Part shown: positions 45,825-54,860 of the stretch, piece by piece
Position numbering within the stretch: position 1 is the first letter of the stretch
Layout of the letters: each line of letters opens with the position of its first letter
Source of the DNA: Streptomyces sp. SN-593
GTDB taxonomy: Bacteria > Actinomycetota > Actinomycetes > Streptomycetales > Streptomycetaceae
Assembly (NCBI RefSeq): GCF_016756395.1
Contig: NZ_AP018365.1
Span: 3,385,001-3,449,000 of the forward strand
Length of the DNA stretch: 64,000 nt
Direction of reading: 5' to 3'
The notes under the pieces: generated by a model
Database searches by the model: none
Seen by the model: the letters and a program-made list of their open reading frames with translations, nothing else
Told to the model about the DNA's origin: nothing
Position numbers and translations under genes: made by a program

Positions 45825-46811
45825 GTGAGTTCTTCTTATGGTATGAATTCTTTGGTCGGGGATGACTCCGGACGGAACTCCGGAAATGGCGCAATGCCGG
45901 GCCTGAGCTGGTCCCGCACGGTCGCGCGGGAATGGGTGCACCGCTCGTCGGTGGCCGAGGTACTGCTCACCGACGTACGGCCGGACCGAACGGGGGGGTT
46001 CGAGGCGGCGGCGTGCTGGCCGCGCTCGCACCCGACCTTCCCCCGCGACGGGTCGGACCTGCACAGCCCGCTGCTGGTGGTCGAGACACTGCGCCAACTC
46101 GGCATCTACCTGCCGCTGCGCTTCCTCGGGGTGCCGCAGAGCGCCCGTCTGCTCATCGGCGACCTGTACTTCGCGCTCTCCCCCGGGCGGGAGCCGCGGG
46201 CCGGCCACGGCGCCACCGAGGTGACCTGCGCGATCGCGGTCAGCCGGGTCCGCAGGGACGCCCTCGGCGCGGTCACCGGTCTGCGGCTGGAGGTGCACTA
46301 CGCCTGCGGCGGCCACCGGTTCGCGCGGGCCGGCGGCGGCGCCCGCTTCGTCGACCCGGACGGCTACGCGGCGGTGCGGGGCCGGCACGGCACCCCCGTG
46401 CCGGCGCCCTGGTCACCGCCCCCGCCCGCGCACACGCACGCCGCGGACGACCGCCCCTCCCCCGCCGCGCTCGCGGTCGGCGGCGCCGGAGACGTGCTGA
46501 TCACCCGGCGCGCGGGCACCCTCGCGGTCGAACCGGCCGACCCGCGCCACCCGTTCTTCTTCGACCACGCCAGCGACCACGTGCCCGGGATGGTGCTGCT
46601 GGAGGCGGCCCGGCAGGCCGCGGCCGAGGCGAGCGGCGGCACGCTGCTGCGGCCGCTCACCGGCCGCATGGTGGCCAGGCGCTTCACCGAGTTCACGCCG
46701 CCGGCCCTGATCGAACCGGTGCCGCACGACCGCACATGTGTCTTCCGCGTCCGGCAGGGCCCGGCCTGCACCGCCTACGGAGTCCTCGGATACGACCGAC
46801 ACGCGGTGTGA
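45825..46811 (+). CDS. afsA: AfsA/ScbA-family gamma-butyrolactone synthase
   Basis: The 328-residue protein has the two hotdog-like AfsA domains. The first (about 38-175) includes VHRSSVAEVLLTDVRP and LLVVETLRQLGIYLPL. The second (about 215-325) has HPFFFDHASDHVPGMVLLEAARQAAAEASGG with the conserved D-H-V-P-G-M-(L/V)-L-L-E-A-A-R-Q core. AfsA couples a beta-ketoacyl-ACP to dihydroxyacetone phosphate as the first step of gamma-butyrolactone signal synthesis. It is divergent from a receptor gene. The first 70 bp are AT-rich with TCT TCT TAT GGT codons. Starts at 45825 (GTG), 45843 (ATG) and 45894 (ATG) are all possible; the first domain begins only near residue 38. Confidence 0.92.
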   Translation: MSSSYGMNSLVGDDSGRNSGNGAMPGLSWSRTVAREWVHRSSVAEVLLTDVRPDRTGGFEAAACWPRSHPTFPRDGSDLHSPLLVVETLRQLGIYLPLRFLGVPQSARLLIGDLYFALSPGREPRAGHGATEVTCAIAVSRVRRDALGAVTGLRLEVHYACGGHRFARAGGGARFVDPDGYAAVRGRHGTPVPAPWSPPPPAHTHAADDRPSPAALAVGGAGDVLITRRAGTLAVEPADPRHPFFFDHASDHVPGMVLLEAARQAAAEASGGTLLRPLTGRMVARRFTEFTPPALIEPVPHDRTCVFRVRQGPACTAYGVLGYDRHAV

Positions 46812-46825
46812 CTTATTGCATTCAC

Positions 46826-46855
46826 TTGACTACCATGCGCGGCCGTCCATAACGT
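46826..46855 (+). promoter_or_regulatory. Predicted promoter of the downstream HAD gene
   Basis: TTGACT (46826-46831) and TAACGT (46850-46855) are 18 bp apart, in an AT-rich stretch starting right after the synthase stop codon. A leader of about 170 bases would follow. Confidence 0.6.
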
Positions 46856-46868
46856 AACGATCGATATG

Positions 46869-46999
46869 TTCTCGGCGGTCCCCTCCTAATTCCGCGCAGT
46901 CCGCGGGATTTACGGACGCGCTCGCCGAGAGCCCGCGCCCGCCTGACGAAACAGCGCGCATCCGTCTGTCGGCCTGCATTACCGACGGCCCTCTCGGCG
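46869..46999 (+). ncRNA. Candidate structured leader with two competing stems
   Basis: Segment 1 TTCTCGGCG (46869-46877) can pair with segment 2 CGCCGAGAG (46923-46931; 8 Watson-Crick pairs and one G-U). Segment 2 can instead pair perfectly over 9 bp with segment 3 CTCTCGGCG (46991-46999). Between 1 and 2 is a further stem, GCGCAGTCCG (46894-46903) with CGGACGCGC (46913-46921); between 2 and 3 is GTCGG (46968-46972) with CCGAC (46982-46986). The exclusive pairings resemble attenuators or riboswitches. It matches no known riboswitch class that I recognise. Confidence 0.4.
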
Positions 47000-47032
47000 C
47001 TTTCAGGCATTCCTCGAACGGACCTTCCCCCC

Positions 47033-47701
47033 ATGACCTCTCACCCCCTCTTTTCGTGGACCCCGACGGCGATCGTCTTCGACTGCGACGGCACCCTGAT
47101 GGACACCGAGCGGCACTGGCAGGACGCCCGCGATCTGACCCTGCGTGATTTCCGGCTGACCACGGCGGACGGTTTCGCCGAGCGGAGCAAGGGCCTGCAC
47201 TACACGGAATGCGGTCAGCTGATGGCCGACGAATCGGGGCGCCCGGAACTCGGCGGCGAACTCACCGAGCGGCTGCTCGACCATTTCCGCGCGCTCGTCG
47301 CGGAGGACCCGCAGACCATGCCCGGCGCGGGCGAACTCGTCGCCAACGCGGCGAAGTTCGCCCCGCTCGCGGTCGCCAGCAACTGCCCGCTCGACGTCGT
47401 CGACACCTGCCTGCGCACCGCCAACCTCCGGCAGCACTTCGACCACATCGTGGTGCCCGGGCCCGACGTCCGCCCCAAGCCGCACCCCGACGTCTACCTC
47501 ACCGCGGTACGCCTGTGCGGCGCCGACCCCGCGGAGTCCCTCGCCGTGGAGGACTCCGCCTGCGGCATCGAGGCCGCCACCCGCGCGGGCCTGCGCACCA
47601 TGGGCGTCGGCCCCTGGCCCGGCGAGGACCTCGCCGCCACCGTCGACATCTGGGTGGCCTCGCTCGACGACCCGAACATCTTCTCCTGGTACTCCCGCTG
47701 A
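47033..47701 (+). CDS. HAD-family phosphatase next to the butyrolactone synthase gene
   Basis: The 222-residue protein shows AIVFDCDGTLMDTERHW (about 13-29, nucleophile Asp), a helical cap (about 30-95), LAVASNCPLDVVDTC (motif II, about 110-124), RPKPHPDVYLTAVRLCG (motif III Lys, about 145-160) and SLAVEDSACGIEAATRAG (motif IV, about 168-185). This is a beta-phosphoglucomutase/phosphatase-like HAD. After AfsA condensation and reduction, butyrolactone precursors must lose a phosphate; phosphatases in other butyrolactone clusters suggest this role, which is inference here. There is no ribosome-binding site before ATG 47033 (the region is TTCCCCCC), so leader structure may control translation. 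A strong hairpin ends the gene. Confidence 0.87.
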   Translation: MTSHPLFSWTPTAIVFDCDGTLMDTERHWQDARDLTLRDFRLTTADGFAERSKGLHYTECGQLMADESGRPELGGELTERLLDHFRALVAEDPQTMPGAGELVANAAKFAPLAVASNCPLDVVDTCLRTANLRQHFDHIVVPGPDVRPKPHPDVYLTAVRLCGADPAESLAVEDSACGIEAATRAGLRTMGVGPWPGEDLAATVDIWVASLDDPNIFSWYSR

Positions 47702-47717
47702 CCGGCGGGACGAAGCC

Positions 47718-47754
47718 GGGCGGGCGGTCCCGATCCCAGCGGGACCGTCCGCCC
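47718..47754. terminator. Bidirectional terminator between the HAD gene and dhaL
   Basis: GGGCGGGCGGTCCCG (47718-47732) pairs with CGGGACCGTCCGCCC (47740-47754), with one G-U and a 7-base loop. Confidence 0.85.
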
Positions 47755-47770
47755 ACCCCCTCCTCGCACG

Positions 47771-48517
47771 TCAGCCCAGGTACGGCGCCAGGGTGGGCAC
47801 GGTGGTGGCCGCCGAGGCGAAGAGCAGGGCGATCCCGACCGCTCCCGGGTCGGGCACGCCCGCCGCCCGCTCGCCGAGGTAGCTCGCCCGCCCGCGCCGC
47901 GCCGTGAACCGGGCGGTGCTGCGCACCCCGCCCCACGCGGCCCGCGCCCCCTCGGCGGCCGCGGCGGACGGGTCGCCCGGCGCCGTGCGGGCCTGCGCGG
48001 CGAGCGCGTCGCAGGCCGGCGCCAGCGCGTCGACCAGGGTCTTGTCCCCGACCGCGGCCTCCCCGACCCGCTGGATCGCGGCGAGCCCGCCGCCGGCGCC
48101 CGTCGCCAGCGCGACGGCGGGCGGACCGTCCCCGGCGGCCACGGAGACCGCGATCTCCTGGAGCAGCAACCCGAACAGCGGGCCGCTGGTGCCGCCGACC
48201 TCGTCGAGGAACGCGGAGGCGGCGGCCTCCAGCGGCCACGCGGGCGGGGCCGGCACGGCGGGCGAGGCGGGTACGGCCGGGGGTGACGCCGGCACGCCGG
48301 GCGCGCCCAGCCGCCGCAGCGCGGCCTGCAACCCGGCCACCAGGTTCGCCCCGAAGTCGCCGTCGCCCACCTGCTGGTCCAGGGCCGTCAGTTCGGCCTC
48401 GGTCGCGGCGGCGGAGGCGGCGAACCTGCGCACCCAGCCCTCGGTGAAGTCGGTGAAGCCGGTGGAGCGGAAGGGCTCGGAGAACTCGGGGAACCCGGTG
48501 TCGGTTGATGTGAGCAT
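47771..48517 (-). CDS. dhaL: Dihydroxyacetone kinase subunit DhaL
   Basis: The 248-residue protein is the ADP-binding subunit. It has LDQQVGDGDFGANLVAGLQAAL (about 46-67) with the Mg-binding aspartates, GGTSGPLFGLLLQEIA (about 108-123), GEAAVGDKTLVDALAPA (about 153-169) and GRASYLGERAAGVPDPGAVGIALLF (about 208-232). An Ala/Pro/Val-rich loop (about 72-95) interrupts the usual helix. With DhaK it makes dihydroxyacetone phosphate. The partner DhaM is not in the window, so the phosphate donor system is unknown. ATG at 48517 follows GGGAG. It is the second gene of a dhaK-dhaL pair separated by 127 bp. Confidence 0.93.
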   Translation of the reverse strand: MLTSTDTGFPEFSEPFRSTGFTDFTEGWVRRFAASAAATEAELTALDQQVGDGDFGANLVAGLQAALRRLGAPGVPASPPAVPASPAVPAPPAWPLEAAASAFLDEVGGTSGPLFGLLLQEIAVSVAAGDGPPAVALATGAGGGLAAIQRVGEAAVGDKTLVDALAPACDALAAQARTAPGDPSAAAAEGARAAWGGVRSTARFTARRGRASYLGERAAGVPDPGAVGIALLFASAATTVPTLAPYLG

Positions 48518-48644
48518 CGCTGCGTCTCCCGTCGTTGCCTGCCCGGCGGTCGTACCGGGCCCCGTGGGACGCCCGGCGGTGGGCACCTGGTCATGGCGCC
48601 TGCTCCCGGGCACCCTCGGCGCGGGCGCCCGGTCGCGGGCGCGG

Positions 48645-49652
48645 TCAGCCCGCCCGCCCGCACCACGCGGGGGCGGCGGCCGGGGCGTCGTAGTAGCCGA
48701 GCGTCGCGTCGTCGGCGGCGAGCAGCGTGAGCGAGAAGCCCCGCATGTCCAGCGCGGTCACATAGTCGCCGACGAGGGTCCGTACGGGCGTGGCGCCGCG
48801 CTTGTCCAGCAGCCGCGCCACCTCGCCCAGTACCGCGTACAGCTCCAGACGGGTGACTCCGCCCAGACCGTTGACGAGGAGCACGACCCGCGCCCGCGGG
48901 CCCAGGTCCAGGGAGTCGGCCAGGGAGCCGACCATGTCCTCGGCGAGGTCGCGCAGCGAGCGCTCCGCCAGCGTGCGGCGGGCGCGCTCGCCGTGGATGC
49001 CGACGCCGTACTCGATGGCGCCGGGCGGAAGGTCGAACGCGGGGCGGCCGGTGGCGGGCGAGGTGTGCGCGCCCGAGGCGACCGCGAGGCTGCGGCACCG
49101 GCCGGCCACGTCCGTGCCCAGCTCGACCAGCTCCGCCAGGCCCATCCCGGTGTCCGCGGCCGCGCCGAGGATCTTCTCGACCAGGACGGTCGCGCCGGTG
49201 CCGCGCCGTCCGGTGGCGACCTCGTCCGACTCCGTCGCCACGTCGTCGTCGACCAGCACCCGGCCGCAGGCGATGCCCTCCCGGGCGAGGCGTTCCGCGG
49301 CGATACCGAAGTTGATCTTGTCGCCGGTGTAGTTCTTCACCACGTGCAGCACGCCGCCGTCACCCGCCACGGCGCGCGACGCGGCGAAGATCTGCCGGTT
49401 GTGGGGCGAGGCGAAGACACGGCCCGGGCAGGCGGCGTCCAGCATCCCGGTCCCGACGTAGCCGGTGTGCAGCGGTTCGTGGCCCGAACCGCCACCGGAG
49501 ACGAGGCCGACCCGGCGGGTCGGCGCCGGTTTCAGCGCCTGTACGTAGCCGTCCCGCTCGTCCCAGCGCACGCGGTCCGCGTGGGCCCGGGCGAAGCCGG
49601 CCAGTGCGTCCCCCACCAGTTCGTCGGCTGCGTTCACGAAGTAAAGGCCCAT
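48645..49652 (-). CDS. dhaK: Dihydroxyacetone kinase subunit DhaK
   Basis: The 335-residue protein binds dihydroxyacetone covalently. It has GLVSGGGSGHEPLHTGYVG (about 48-66), RVFASPHNRQI, VVKNYTGDKINFGIAAERL (about 103-121), VLVDDDVATE and YGVGIHGERARR (about 207-218) with the histidine that forms the hemiaminal with the substrate. ATG at 49652 follows AGGAGGT, the best ribosome-binding site in the region. It precedes dhaL. Product dihydroxyacetone phosphate is also the substrate of the AfsA-like enzyme encoded 3 kb away, a link worth testing. The AraC gene 154 bp upstream reads the same way. Confidence 0.94.
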   Translation of the reverse strand: MGLYFVNAADELVGDALAGFARAHADRVRWDERDGYVQALKPAPTRRVGLVSGGGSGHEPLHTGYVGTGMLDAACPGRVFASPHNRQIFAASRAVAGDGGVLHVVKNYTGDKINFGIAAERLAREGIACGRVLVDDDVATESDEVATGRRGTGATVLVEKILGAAADTGMGLAELVELGTDVAGRCRSLAVASGAHTSPATGRPAFDLPPGAIEYGVGIHGERARRTLAERSLRDLAEDMVGSLADSLDLGPRARVVLLVNGLGGVTRLELYAVLGEVARLLDKRGATPVRTLVGDYVTALDMRGFSLTLLAADDATLGYYDAPAAAPAWCGRAG

Positions 49653-49805
49653 GAGACGACCTCCTGTCACCTCATGCTGAGCGGTCCCGGGGAGCGCGGC
49701 AACCGGACCTGCGGGTGCCCTTGTCCCGCCCGGCCCGCGACCGCCTCCCGGTGGAGCGTCCCGGTGGGGGCGTCCCGCCGGGTCCCCCCGTCCGGCGGGT
49801 GCCCC

Positions 49806-50669
49806 TCAACGGGGGGGACCGGGGAGGCCGGGGGGACGCGTGCGGCCCTTCCCGGGGGTGACCCCGAAGGCGAGGCGGAACGCCTCGATGAAGGCACTGG
49901 CGTTGGCGTACCCGCAGGCGGTGGCAACGGAGGTGACGGAGTGGCCCGCCGCGAGCAGCGTCAGCGAGTGGTGGAGCCGCAACTGGGTCCGCCACTGCGG
50001 GAACGTCATCCCCAGCTCCGCCCGGAACAGCCGGCTCAGCGTCCGCTCCCCCGCCCCCACCGCCGCCCCCAGCTCCGCCAGCGTCCGGTCGTCCGCGGGA
50101 TCGGCGCGCAGGAGCGCGGCGACGGCCCGCAGCCGGTCGTCGTCGGACGCCGGGAGGTACAGCGGGAGCGCCTCCACCCGGCGAAGCTGGACGAGCGCGA
50201 CGCGTTCGAGGTCGGCGCGCTGGGCCGCGGTGTACGGCGGGTGTGCGGCGTCGGGCGCGTCCGTGAGCGCGACCACCAGCTCCCGCAGCAGTGGCGGGAC
50301 CGCCACCACGGTGGGCCGGTCGTCGCCGAACGGCCCGTTCCCGGGCGGGAACGACAGGGTGCGCATGTCGGTGCGCCCGTGCGCCTCGTGCGCGTGCGGC
50401 ACCCCCGCGGGAATCCACACCGCGCGGTAGGGCGGCACCACCCACGCCCCCAGTGGCGTGGACACCCGCAGCACCCCGCTGCTCGGGTGGACGAGCTGGT
50501 CCACGGCGTGGTGGTGCCAGTCGATGCGCTCGCGGTGCACCAGTTCCTGGCGGGTGGGCCCGTCCAGCGGGCGGGGCGCGGGGCCGCCCGCGGGGTGCGG
50601 TCCGGGATCACGGGGGTGCCGGGCGGGCCGTTCGGGGGACCGGGAGGCCGATTGGCGGGTTGTCGGCAT
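49806..50669 (-). CDS. AraC-family regulator with cupin N-terminus
   Basis: The 287-residue protein has a cupin-like sensing part (HRERIDWHHHAVDQLVHPSSG to GRTDMRTLSFPPGN, about 40-110) and a C-terminal AraC domain with two helix-turn-helix units: RTLAELGAAVGAGERTLSRLFRAELGMTFPQWRTQLRLHHSL and SVTSVATACGYANASAFIEAFRLAFGVTPG (about 200-275). The cupin part with W-V-V-P-P-Y-R-A-V-W-I-P-A-G-V-P-H is common in regulators of MFS pumps. It is divergent from an Fsr-like efflux gene 54 bp away and probably controls it. TCGGTAGCCGA (50684-50694) in the shared region is a small palindrome. Confidence 0.92.
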   Translation of the reverse strand: MPTTRQSASRSPERPARHPRDPGPHPAGGPAPRPLDGPTRQELVHRERIDWHHHAVDQLVHPSSGVLRVSTPLGAWVVPPYRAVWIPAGVPHAHEAHGRTDMRTLSFPPGNGPFGDDRPTVVAVPPLLRELVVALTDAPDAAHPPYTAAQRADLERVALVQLRRVEALPLYLPASDDDRLRAVAALLRADPADDRTLAELGAAVGAGERTLSRLFRAELGMTFPQWRTQLRLHHSLTLLAAGHSVTSVATACGYANASAFIEAFRLAFGVTPGKGRTRPPGLPGPPR

Positions 50670-50723
50670 AAACAGACAGAGTATCGGTAGCCGACCATCC
50701 GACCCGCTCGGCAGGCTTCCGGT

Positions 50724-51950
50724 ATGACCCGGACCACCGACACGGCAGCCTCCCGACCGGACAGCGAACGACCGGACACCTCCCGACCGGACCCCTCCCG
50801 CCCCCCGACCCCGACCCGCGGCACCTGGCGGCGGATGCGCCTGTGGGGCGTCGCCCACGCCGTGGACGACCTCTACCAGGGCCTGGTCCCCGCGACCGTG
50901 CCGTACTTCGTCCTCGACCGGCACTACGGGTACGTCGCCGCATCCGGCCTCACCCTCGCCGCCACGCTCGGCAGTTCGGTGCCGCAGCCGTTCATCGGAC
51001 TGGCGGTGGACCGGATGCGGCTGGGCTGGCTCGCGGGGGCGGGGGTGGGCCTCGCCGGGATCGCCCTCGGCCTGTCCGGCGTCGTGCCCTCGTACGCCGC
51101 CGTGTGGTGCCTGATCATGCTGTCCGGGCTCGGCATCGCGATGTTCCACCCGGCCGCGGGGAAGTCCGCGCGCGAGGACGCCGGCGACAGCGCCGCCGCG
51201 ATGAGCGTCTTCGCGGCCGGCGGCAGCGTCGGCTTCTTCCTCGCGCCGGTCCTCGCCACGCCCGCGCTGATCGCCTGGGGCGTCGGCGCCACCGCCCTGT
51301 TCATCCCGCCCGCCGTCCTCACCGCGTACGTCCTGCTGCGCCACCGCCGCCGGCAGGCGCCGAGCGCGTCGGCGGCGGCCGCGGGCGGGGTGGACCGGTG
51401 GGGCCCGTTCGCCGCGCTGACCGGCGTCGAAGTGGTGCGCTCCGTGGCCTTCTTCGGGGTGAACACCTTCATCGAGCTGTACTGGATCAGGCACCTGCAC
51501 GCCTCCCGGGGACTGGCCGGGGTCGCGCTCACCGGCTTCCTCGCCGGCGGGGTCGGGGGGACCCTGCTGGGCGGCCGGATCGCGGACCGGATCGGCATGG
51601 TCCGCACGGTGCAGCTCGGCGGCGCGCTCGCGCTGCCCATGCTCGCCGGGCTGCTGCTCACCCCGGGCCGCGTGACACCCCTGCTGTTCGCGGTCCTCAC
51701 CGGGGTCTGCCTCAACCTGCCCTTCGCGGTGCTGGTCAAGCTCGGCCAGGACTACCTGCCCACCCGCCCGGGCACCGCGGCCGGGGTCACCCTGGGGCTC
51801 GGCGTGAGCGTCGGCGGGCTGCTCTCCCCGCTGCTCGGCCTTGTCGCCGACGCGCACGGGCCCCGGGGCGCCCTGACCGCCCTGCTGGTCGTCCCCCCGC
51901 TCGCCCTGGCCCTCGGCCTGCTGCTGCCCGAGCCGTCACGCACCCCCTGA
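50724..51950 (+). CDS. MFS efflux transporter (Fsr/fosmidomycin-resistance-like)
   Basis: The 408-residue protein has 12 predicted spans. It carries WGVAHAVDDLYQGLVPATVPYFV (about 40-62), GSSVPQPFIGLAVDR and GIAMFHPAAGKSAREDAG (about 133-150), all typical of the Fsr subgroup, whose Escherichia coli member exports fosmidomycin. LDRHYGYVAASGLTLAATLG is the family version of the second span. Substrate is not known. The first 35 residues are a Pro/Asp/Ser-rich stretch with repeated DTSRPDPSRPP. The divergent AraC gene suggests inducible expression. ATG at 50724 has weak ribosome-binding sequence. Confidence 0.9.
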   Translation: MTRTTDTAASRPDSERPDTSRPDPSRPPTPTRGTWRRMRLWGVAHAVDDLYQGLVPATVPYFVLDRHYGYVAASGLTLAATLGSSVPQPFIGLAVDRMRLGWLAGAGVGLAGIALGLSGVVPSYAAVWCLIMLSGLGIAMFHPAAGKSAREDAGDSAAAMSVFAAGGSVGFFLAPVLATPALIAWGVGATALFIPPAVLTAYVLLRHRRRQAPSASAAAAGGVDRWGPFAALTGVEVVRSVAFFGVNTFIELYWIRHLHASRGLAGVALTGFLAGGVGGTLLGGRIADRIGMVRTVQLGGALALPMLAGLLLTPGRVTPLLFAVLTGVCLNLPFAVLVKLGQDYLPTRPGTAAGVTLGLGVSVGGLLSPLLGLVADAHGPRGALTALLVVPPLALALGLLLPEPSRTP

Positions 51951-52036
51951 CCACCCGCGCCCGTCCACCGGCTGCCGGTCGGCCCGGCGCGGCCCCGCCG
52001 CGGGCGCGACCGCGCCGCCGGTGGGACAGTGGAGCG

Positions 52037-54748
52037 ATGGGCAGTGGTCACGGCGGCGCGTCGGACCCGTTCGTGCGGGTCAGGGGCGCGCGGGTGCACA
52101 ACCTCGACGGCGTGGACGTCGAGGTGCCGCGCGACGCGCTGACCGTCTTCACCGGGGTCTCCGGGTCCGGCAAGTCGTCGCTGGCGTTCGGCACCCTGTA
52201 CGCGGAGGCCCAGCGGCGGTACTTCGAGTCGGTCGCGCCGTACGCCCGCCGGCTGATCCAGCAGGTGGGCGCGCCCAAGGTGGAGGAGGTCACCGGGCTG
52301 CCGCCGGCCGTCGCGCTCCAGCAGCGGCGCGGCGCGCCCACCTCCCGCTCGTCGGTCGGCACCGTGACGACGCTGTCGAACCTGCTGCGGATGCTCTTCT
52401 CGCGCGCCGGGACCTACCCGCCGGGCACCGCCGAGCGGCTGGACTCGGACGCGTTCTCCCCGAACACCGCGATCGGCGCGTGCCCGGAGTGCCAGGGCCT
52501 GGGCCGGGTGCACCGGGTCACCGAGTCCTCGCTGGTCCCCGACCCGTCGCTGAGCATCCGCGACCACGCGATCGCGGCCTGGCCGGGCGCCTGGCAGGGC
52601 AAGAACCTGCGCGACGTGGTGGACGCGCTCGGCTACGACATCGACCGCCCCTGGCGGGAGCTGCCGCAGGCGGACCGGGACTGGCTGCTGTTCACCGACG
52701 AGCAGCCGGTGGTGACGGTGCACCCGGTGCGCGAGGCGGGCCGCATCCAACGCCCCTACGAGGGGCGGTTCATGAGCGCGCGCCGGTACGTGATGCGCGC
52801 GTTCTCGGAGTCCAGGAGCGCCGCCACCCGGCGGCGGGTGCGCCGCCACCTGGAGAGCGCGCTGTGCCCGGTGTGCGGGGGCCGGCGGCTGCGGCCGGAG
52901 GCGCTGGCGGTCACCTTCGCCGGCCGCGACATCGCGGAGCTGGCCGCGCTGCCGCTGGCGGACCTCGCCGAGGTGCTGCGCGGCACCGCCGCCCTGGCGG
53001 CACCCGGCGCGGCGGTGGCCTCGGCCGCCTCCGGCGAGGCCACCGAGGCCGCGGTCTCGCTCGCCCGGGACCTGGTGGCCCGGATCGAGGTGCTGGTCGG
53101 CCTGGGCCTCGGCTACCTGGGCATGGACCGCCCGGCACCGACCCTCTCGCCCGGCGAGCTGCAACGGCTGCGGCTGGCCACGCAGTTGCGCGCCGGGCTG
53201 TTCGGCGTCGTCTACGTGCTCGACGAGCCGTCGGCCGGGCTGCACCCGGCCGACACCGAGCCGCTGCTGGACGTCCTGGAACGGCTGCGCGCGGAGGGCA
53301 ACACGCTGTTCGTGGTGGAGCACGACATGGACGTGGTGCGGCGCGCGGACTGGGTGGTCGATGTGGGCCCCGGCGCCGGGGAGCGGGGTGGGCGGGTGCT
53401 GTACAGCGGCCCGGTGCCGGGCCTGGCGGAGGTGCGGGAGTCGGCCACGCGCCCGTACCTCTTCGAAGCCGCGGGCCGGAAGCCGGGCGGGGGCGGGGAC
53501 ACGAGCACGGGCGCGAGTGCGGACCCGGGCACGAGTGCGGGTGCGGGTGCGGGTGCGGGTGCGGACCCGGGCGCGGGTGCGGGCGCGGGCGCGGGTGCCG
53601 GGGTGCCGCGCGTGCCGGGCCGCTGGATCCGGCTGCGCGGGGTGGACCGGCACAACCTCCGCGACCTCGACGTGGACGTGCCGCTGGGCGTGTTCACCGC
53701 GGTGACGGGCGTGTCGGGTTCGGGCAAGTCGACGCTGGTCAGCCAGGTGCTGGCGGAGGTGGTGGCACGCCCGGACCCGGATGGCGGCTCCCGCGGGGAG
53801 GAGGCCGCGGACGCCGGGGAGGACGCGGTGGAAGGCGGCGGGGAGGACCCGTGGGAGGGCGGGGACACCGTGGACGCGGAGCAGGGCGCCGTGCGGGTGC
53901 GGTCGGTGCGGGGCGCGGACGCCGTGGACCGCCTGGTGCGCGTGGACCAGCGGCCCATCGGCCGGACGCCGCGCTCCAACCTGGCGACGTACACCGGCCT
54001 GTTCGACGCGGTCCGCCGGGTCTTCGCCGCGACCGGGGAGGCCCGGGCGCGCGGCTACACCCCGGGCCGGTTCTCGTTCAACGTGGCCTCCGGCCGCTGC
54101 GGTACCTGCCAGGGCGAGGGGTTCGTCGCCGTCGAGCTGCTGTTCCTGCCCGGCACCTACGCGCCCTGCCCCACCTGCCACGGCGCCCGCTACGACCCGC
54201 GGACCCTGGAGATCACCTACCGGGACCGGAACATCGCGCAGGTGCTGGACATGTCGGTCGACTCGGCGGCGGGCTTCTTCGCCGACGTGCCCGCGGCCGC
54301 GCGCAGCCTGCGCACGCTGCGGGACGTGGGCCTGGGCTACCTCCGGCTCGGCCAGCCGGCCACGGAGCTGTCCGGCGGGGAGGCCCAACGCATCAAGCTG
54401 GCAGGCGAGTTGCAGCGCGCGCGGCACGGCCGCACCCTCTACCTGCTGGACGAGCCGACCACCGGCCTGCACCCGGCCGACACCGACCTGCTGATGCGCC
54501 GGCTGCACGGGCTGGTCGCGGCGGGCAACACGGTCGTGGTGGTCGAGCACGACATGGGCGTGGTGGCCGGCGCGGACTGGGTACTGGACCTCGGCCCCGG
54601 CGCGGGCGACGACGGCGGCCGGGTGGTGGCGGCGGGGCCGCCGGCGGAGGTGGCACGGGCGCCGGGCAGCCGGACGGCGCCCTATCTCGCCAAGCGGCTG
54701 GCGGGCGGGGCGGGCAGAGCGCCCGGGGACGGAAGCGGCACCGTCTGA
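52037..54748 (+). CDS. UvrA-like ABC excinuclease paralogue (UvrA2/DrrC type)
   Basis: The 903-residue protein has two ABC ATPase halves. The first has [25 protein letters not shown] (about 36-60) and a signature [11 protein letters not shown] where canonical UvrA has LSGGE; the second has [17 protein letters not shown] (about 556-572) with [15 protein letters not shown]. Zinc-finger cysteines occur as CPECQGLG and CPVCGGRR, and CGTCQGEG and CPTCHG in the second half. It is shorter than UvrA (about 950) and resembles UvrA2/DrrC proteins, some of which confer drug tolerance. A low-complexity Ala/Gly linker (about 500-525) encoded by a hexanucleotide repeat joins the halves, and an acidic insertion follows the second Walker A. 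ATG at 52037 has GTGGAG upstream. Confidence 0.9.
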   Translation: MGSGHGGASDPFVRVRGARVHNLDGVDVEVPRDALTVFTGVSGSGKSSLAFGTLYAEAQRRYFESVAPYARRLIQQVGAPKVEEVTGLPPAVALQQRRGAPTSRSSVGTVTTLSNLLRMLFSRAGTYPPGTAERLDSDAFSPNTAIGACPECQGLGRVHRVTESSLVPDPSLSIRDHAIAAWPGAWQGKNLRDVVDALGYDIDRPWRELPQADRDWLLFTDEQPVVTVHPVREAGRIQRPYEGRFMSARRYVMRAFSESRSAATRRRVRRHLESALCPVCGGRRLRPEALAVTFAGRDIAELAALPLADLAEVLRGTAALAAPGAAVASAASGEATEAAVSLARDLVARIEVLVGLGLGYLGMDRPAPTLSPGELQRLRLATQLRAGLFGVVYVLDEPSAGLHPADTEPLLDVLERLRAEGNTLFVVEHDMDVVRRADWVVDVGPGAGERGGRVLYSGPVPGLAEVRESATRPYLFEAAGRKPGGGGDTSTGASADPGTSAGAGAGAGADPGAGAGAGAGAGVPRVPGRWIRLRGVDRHNLRDLDVDVPLGVFTAVTGVSGSGKSTLVSQVLAEVVARPDPDGGSRGEEAADAGEDAVEGGGEDPWEGGDTVDAEQGAVRVRSVRGADAVDRLVRVDQRPIGRTPRSNLATYTGLFDAVRRVFAATGEARARGYTPGRFSFNVASGRCGTCQGEGFVAVELLFLPGTYAPCPTCHGARYDPRTLEITYRDRNIAQVLDMSVDSAAGFFADVPAAARSLRTLRDVGLGYLRLGQPATELSGGEAQRIKLAGELQRARHGRTLYLLDEPTTGLHPADTDLLMRRLHGLVAAGNTVVVVEHDMGVVAGADWVLDLGPGAGDDGGRVVAAGPPAEVARAPGSRTAPYLAKRLAGGAGRAPGDGSGTV
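53535..53600 (+). repeat. Hexanucleotide repeat inside the UvrA-like gene
   Basis: Eleven units of GTGCGG or close variants (GCGCGG, ACCCGG) run from 53535 to 53600 and encode an Ala-Gly linker between the two ATPase halves. Copy changes keep the frame. Confidence 0.85.
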
Positions 54749-54860
54749 CGAAGGCTGCGCGGCGGGAGGAGCCCCCTCCGCGCCTCCCACCACGCCGACC
54801 CGCGGACGCCACCGCATCCCCGGGTCACCAGTACGCGAATTTCGCATCTACGCCCGTAAA

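Noticed and set aside
51752-54847. Minus-strand open frame of 1031 codons
   Set aside because: Antisense to the UvrA-like gene, whose ATPase motifs are unambiguous.
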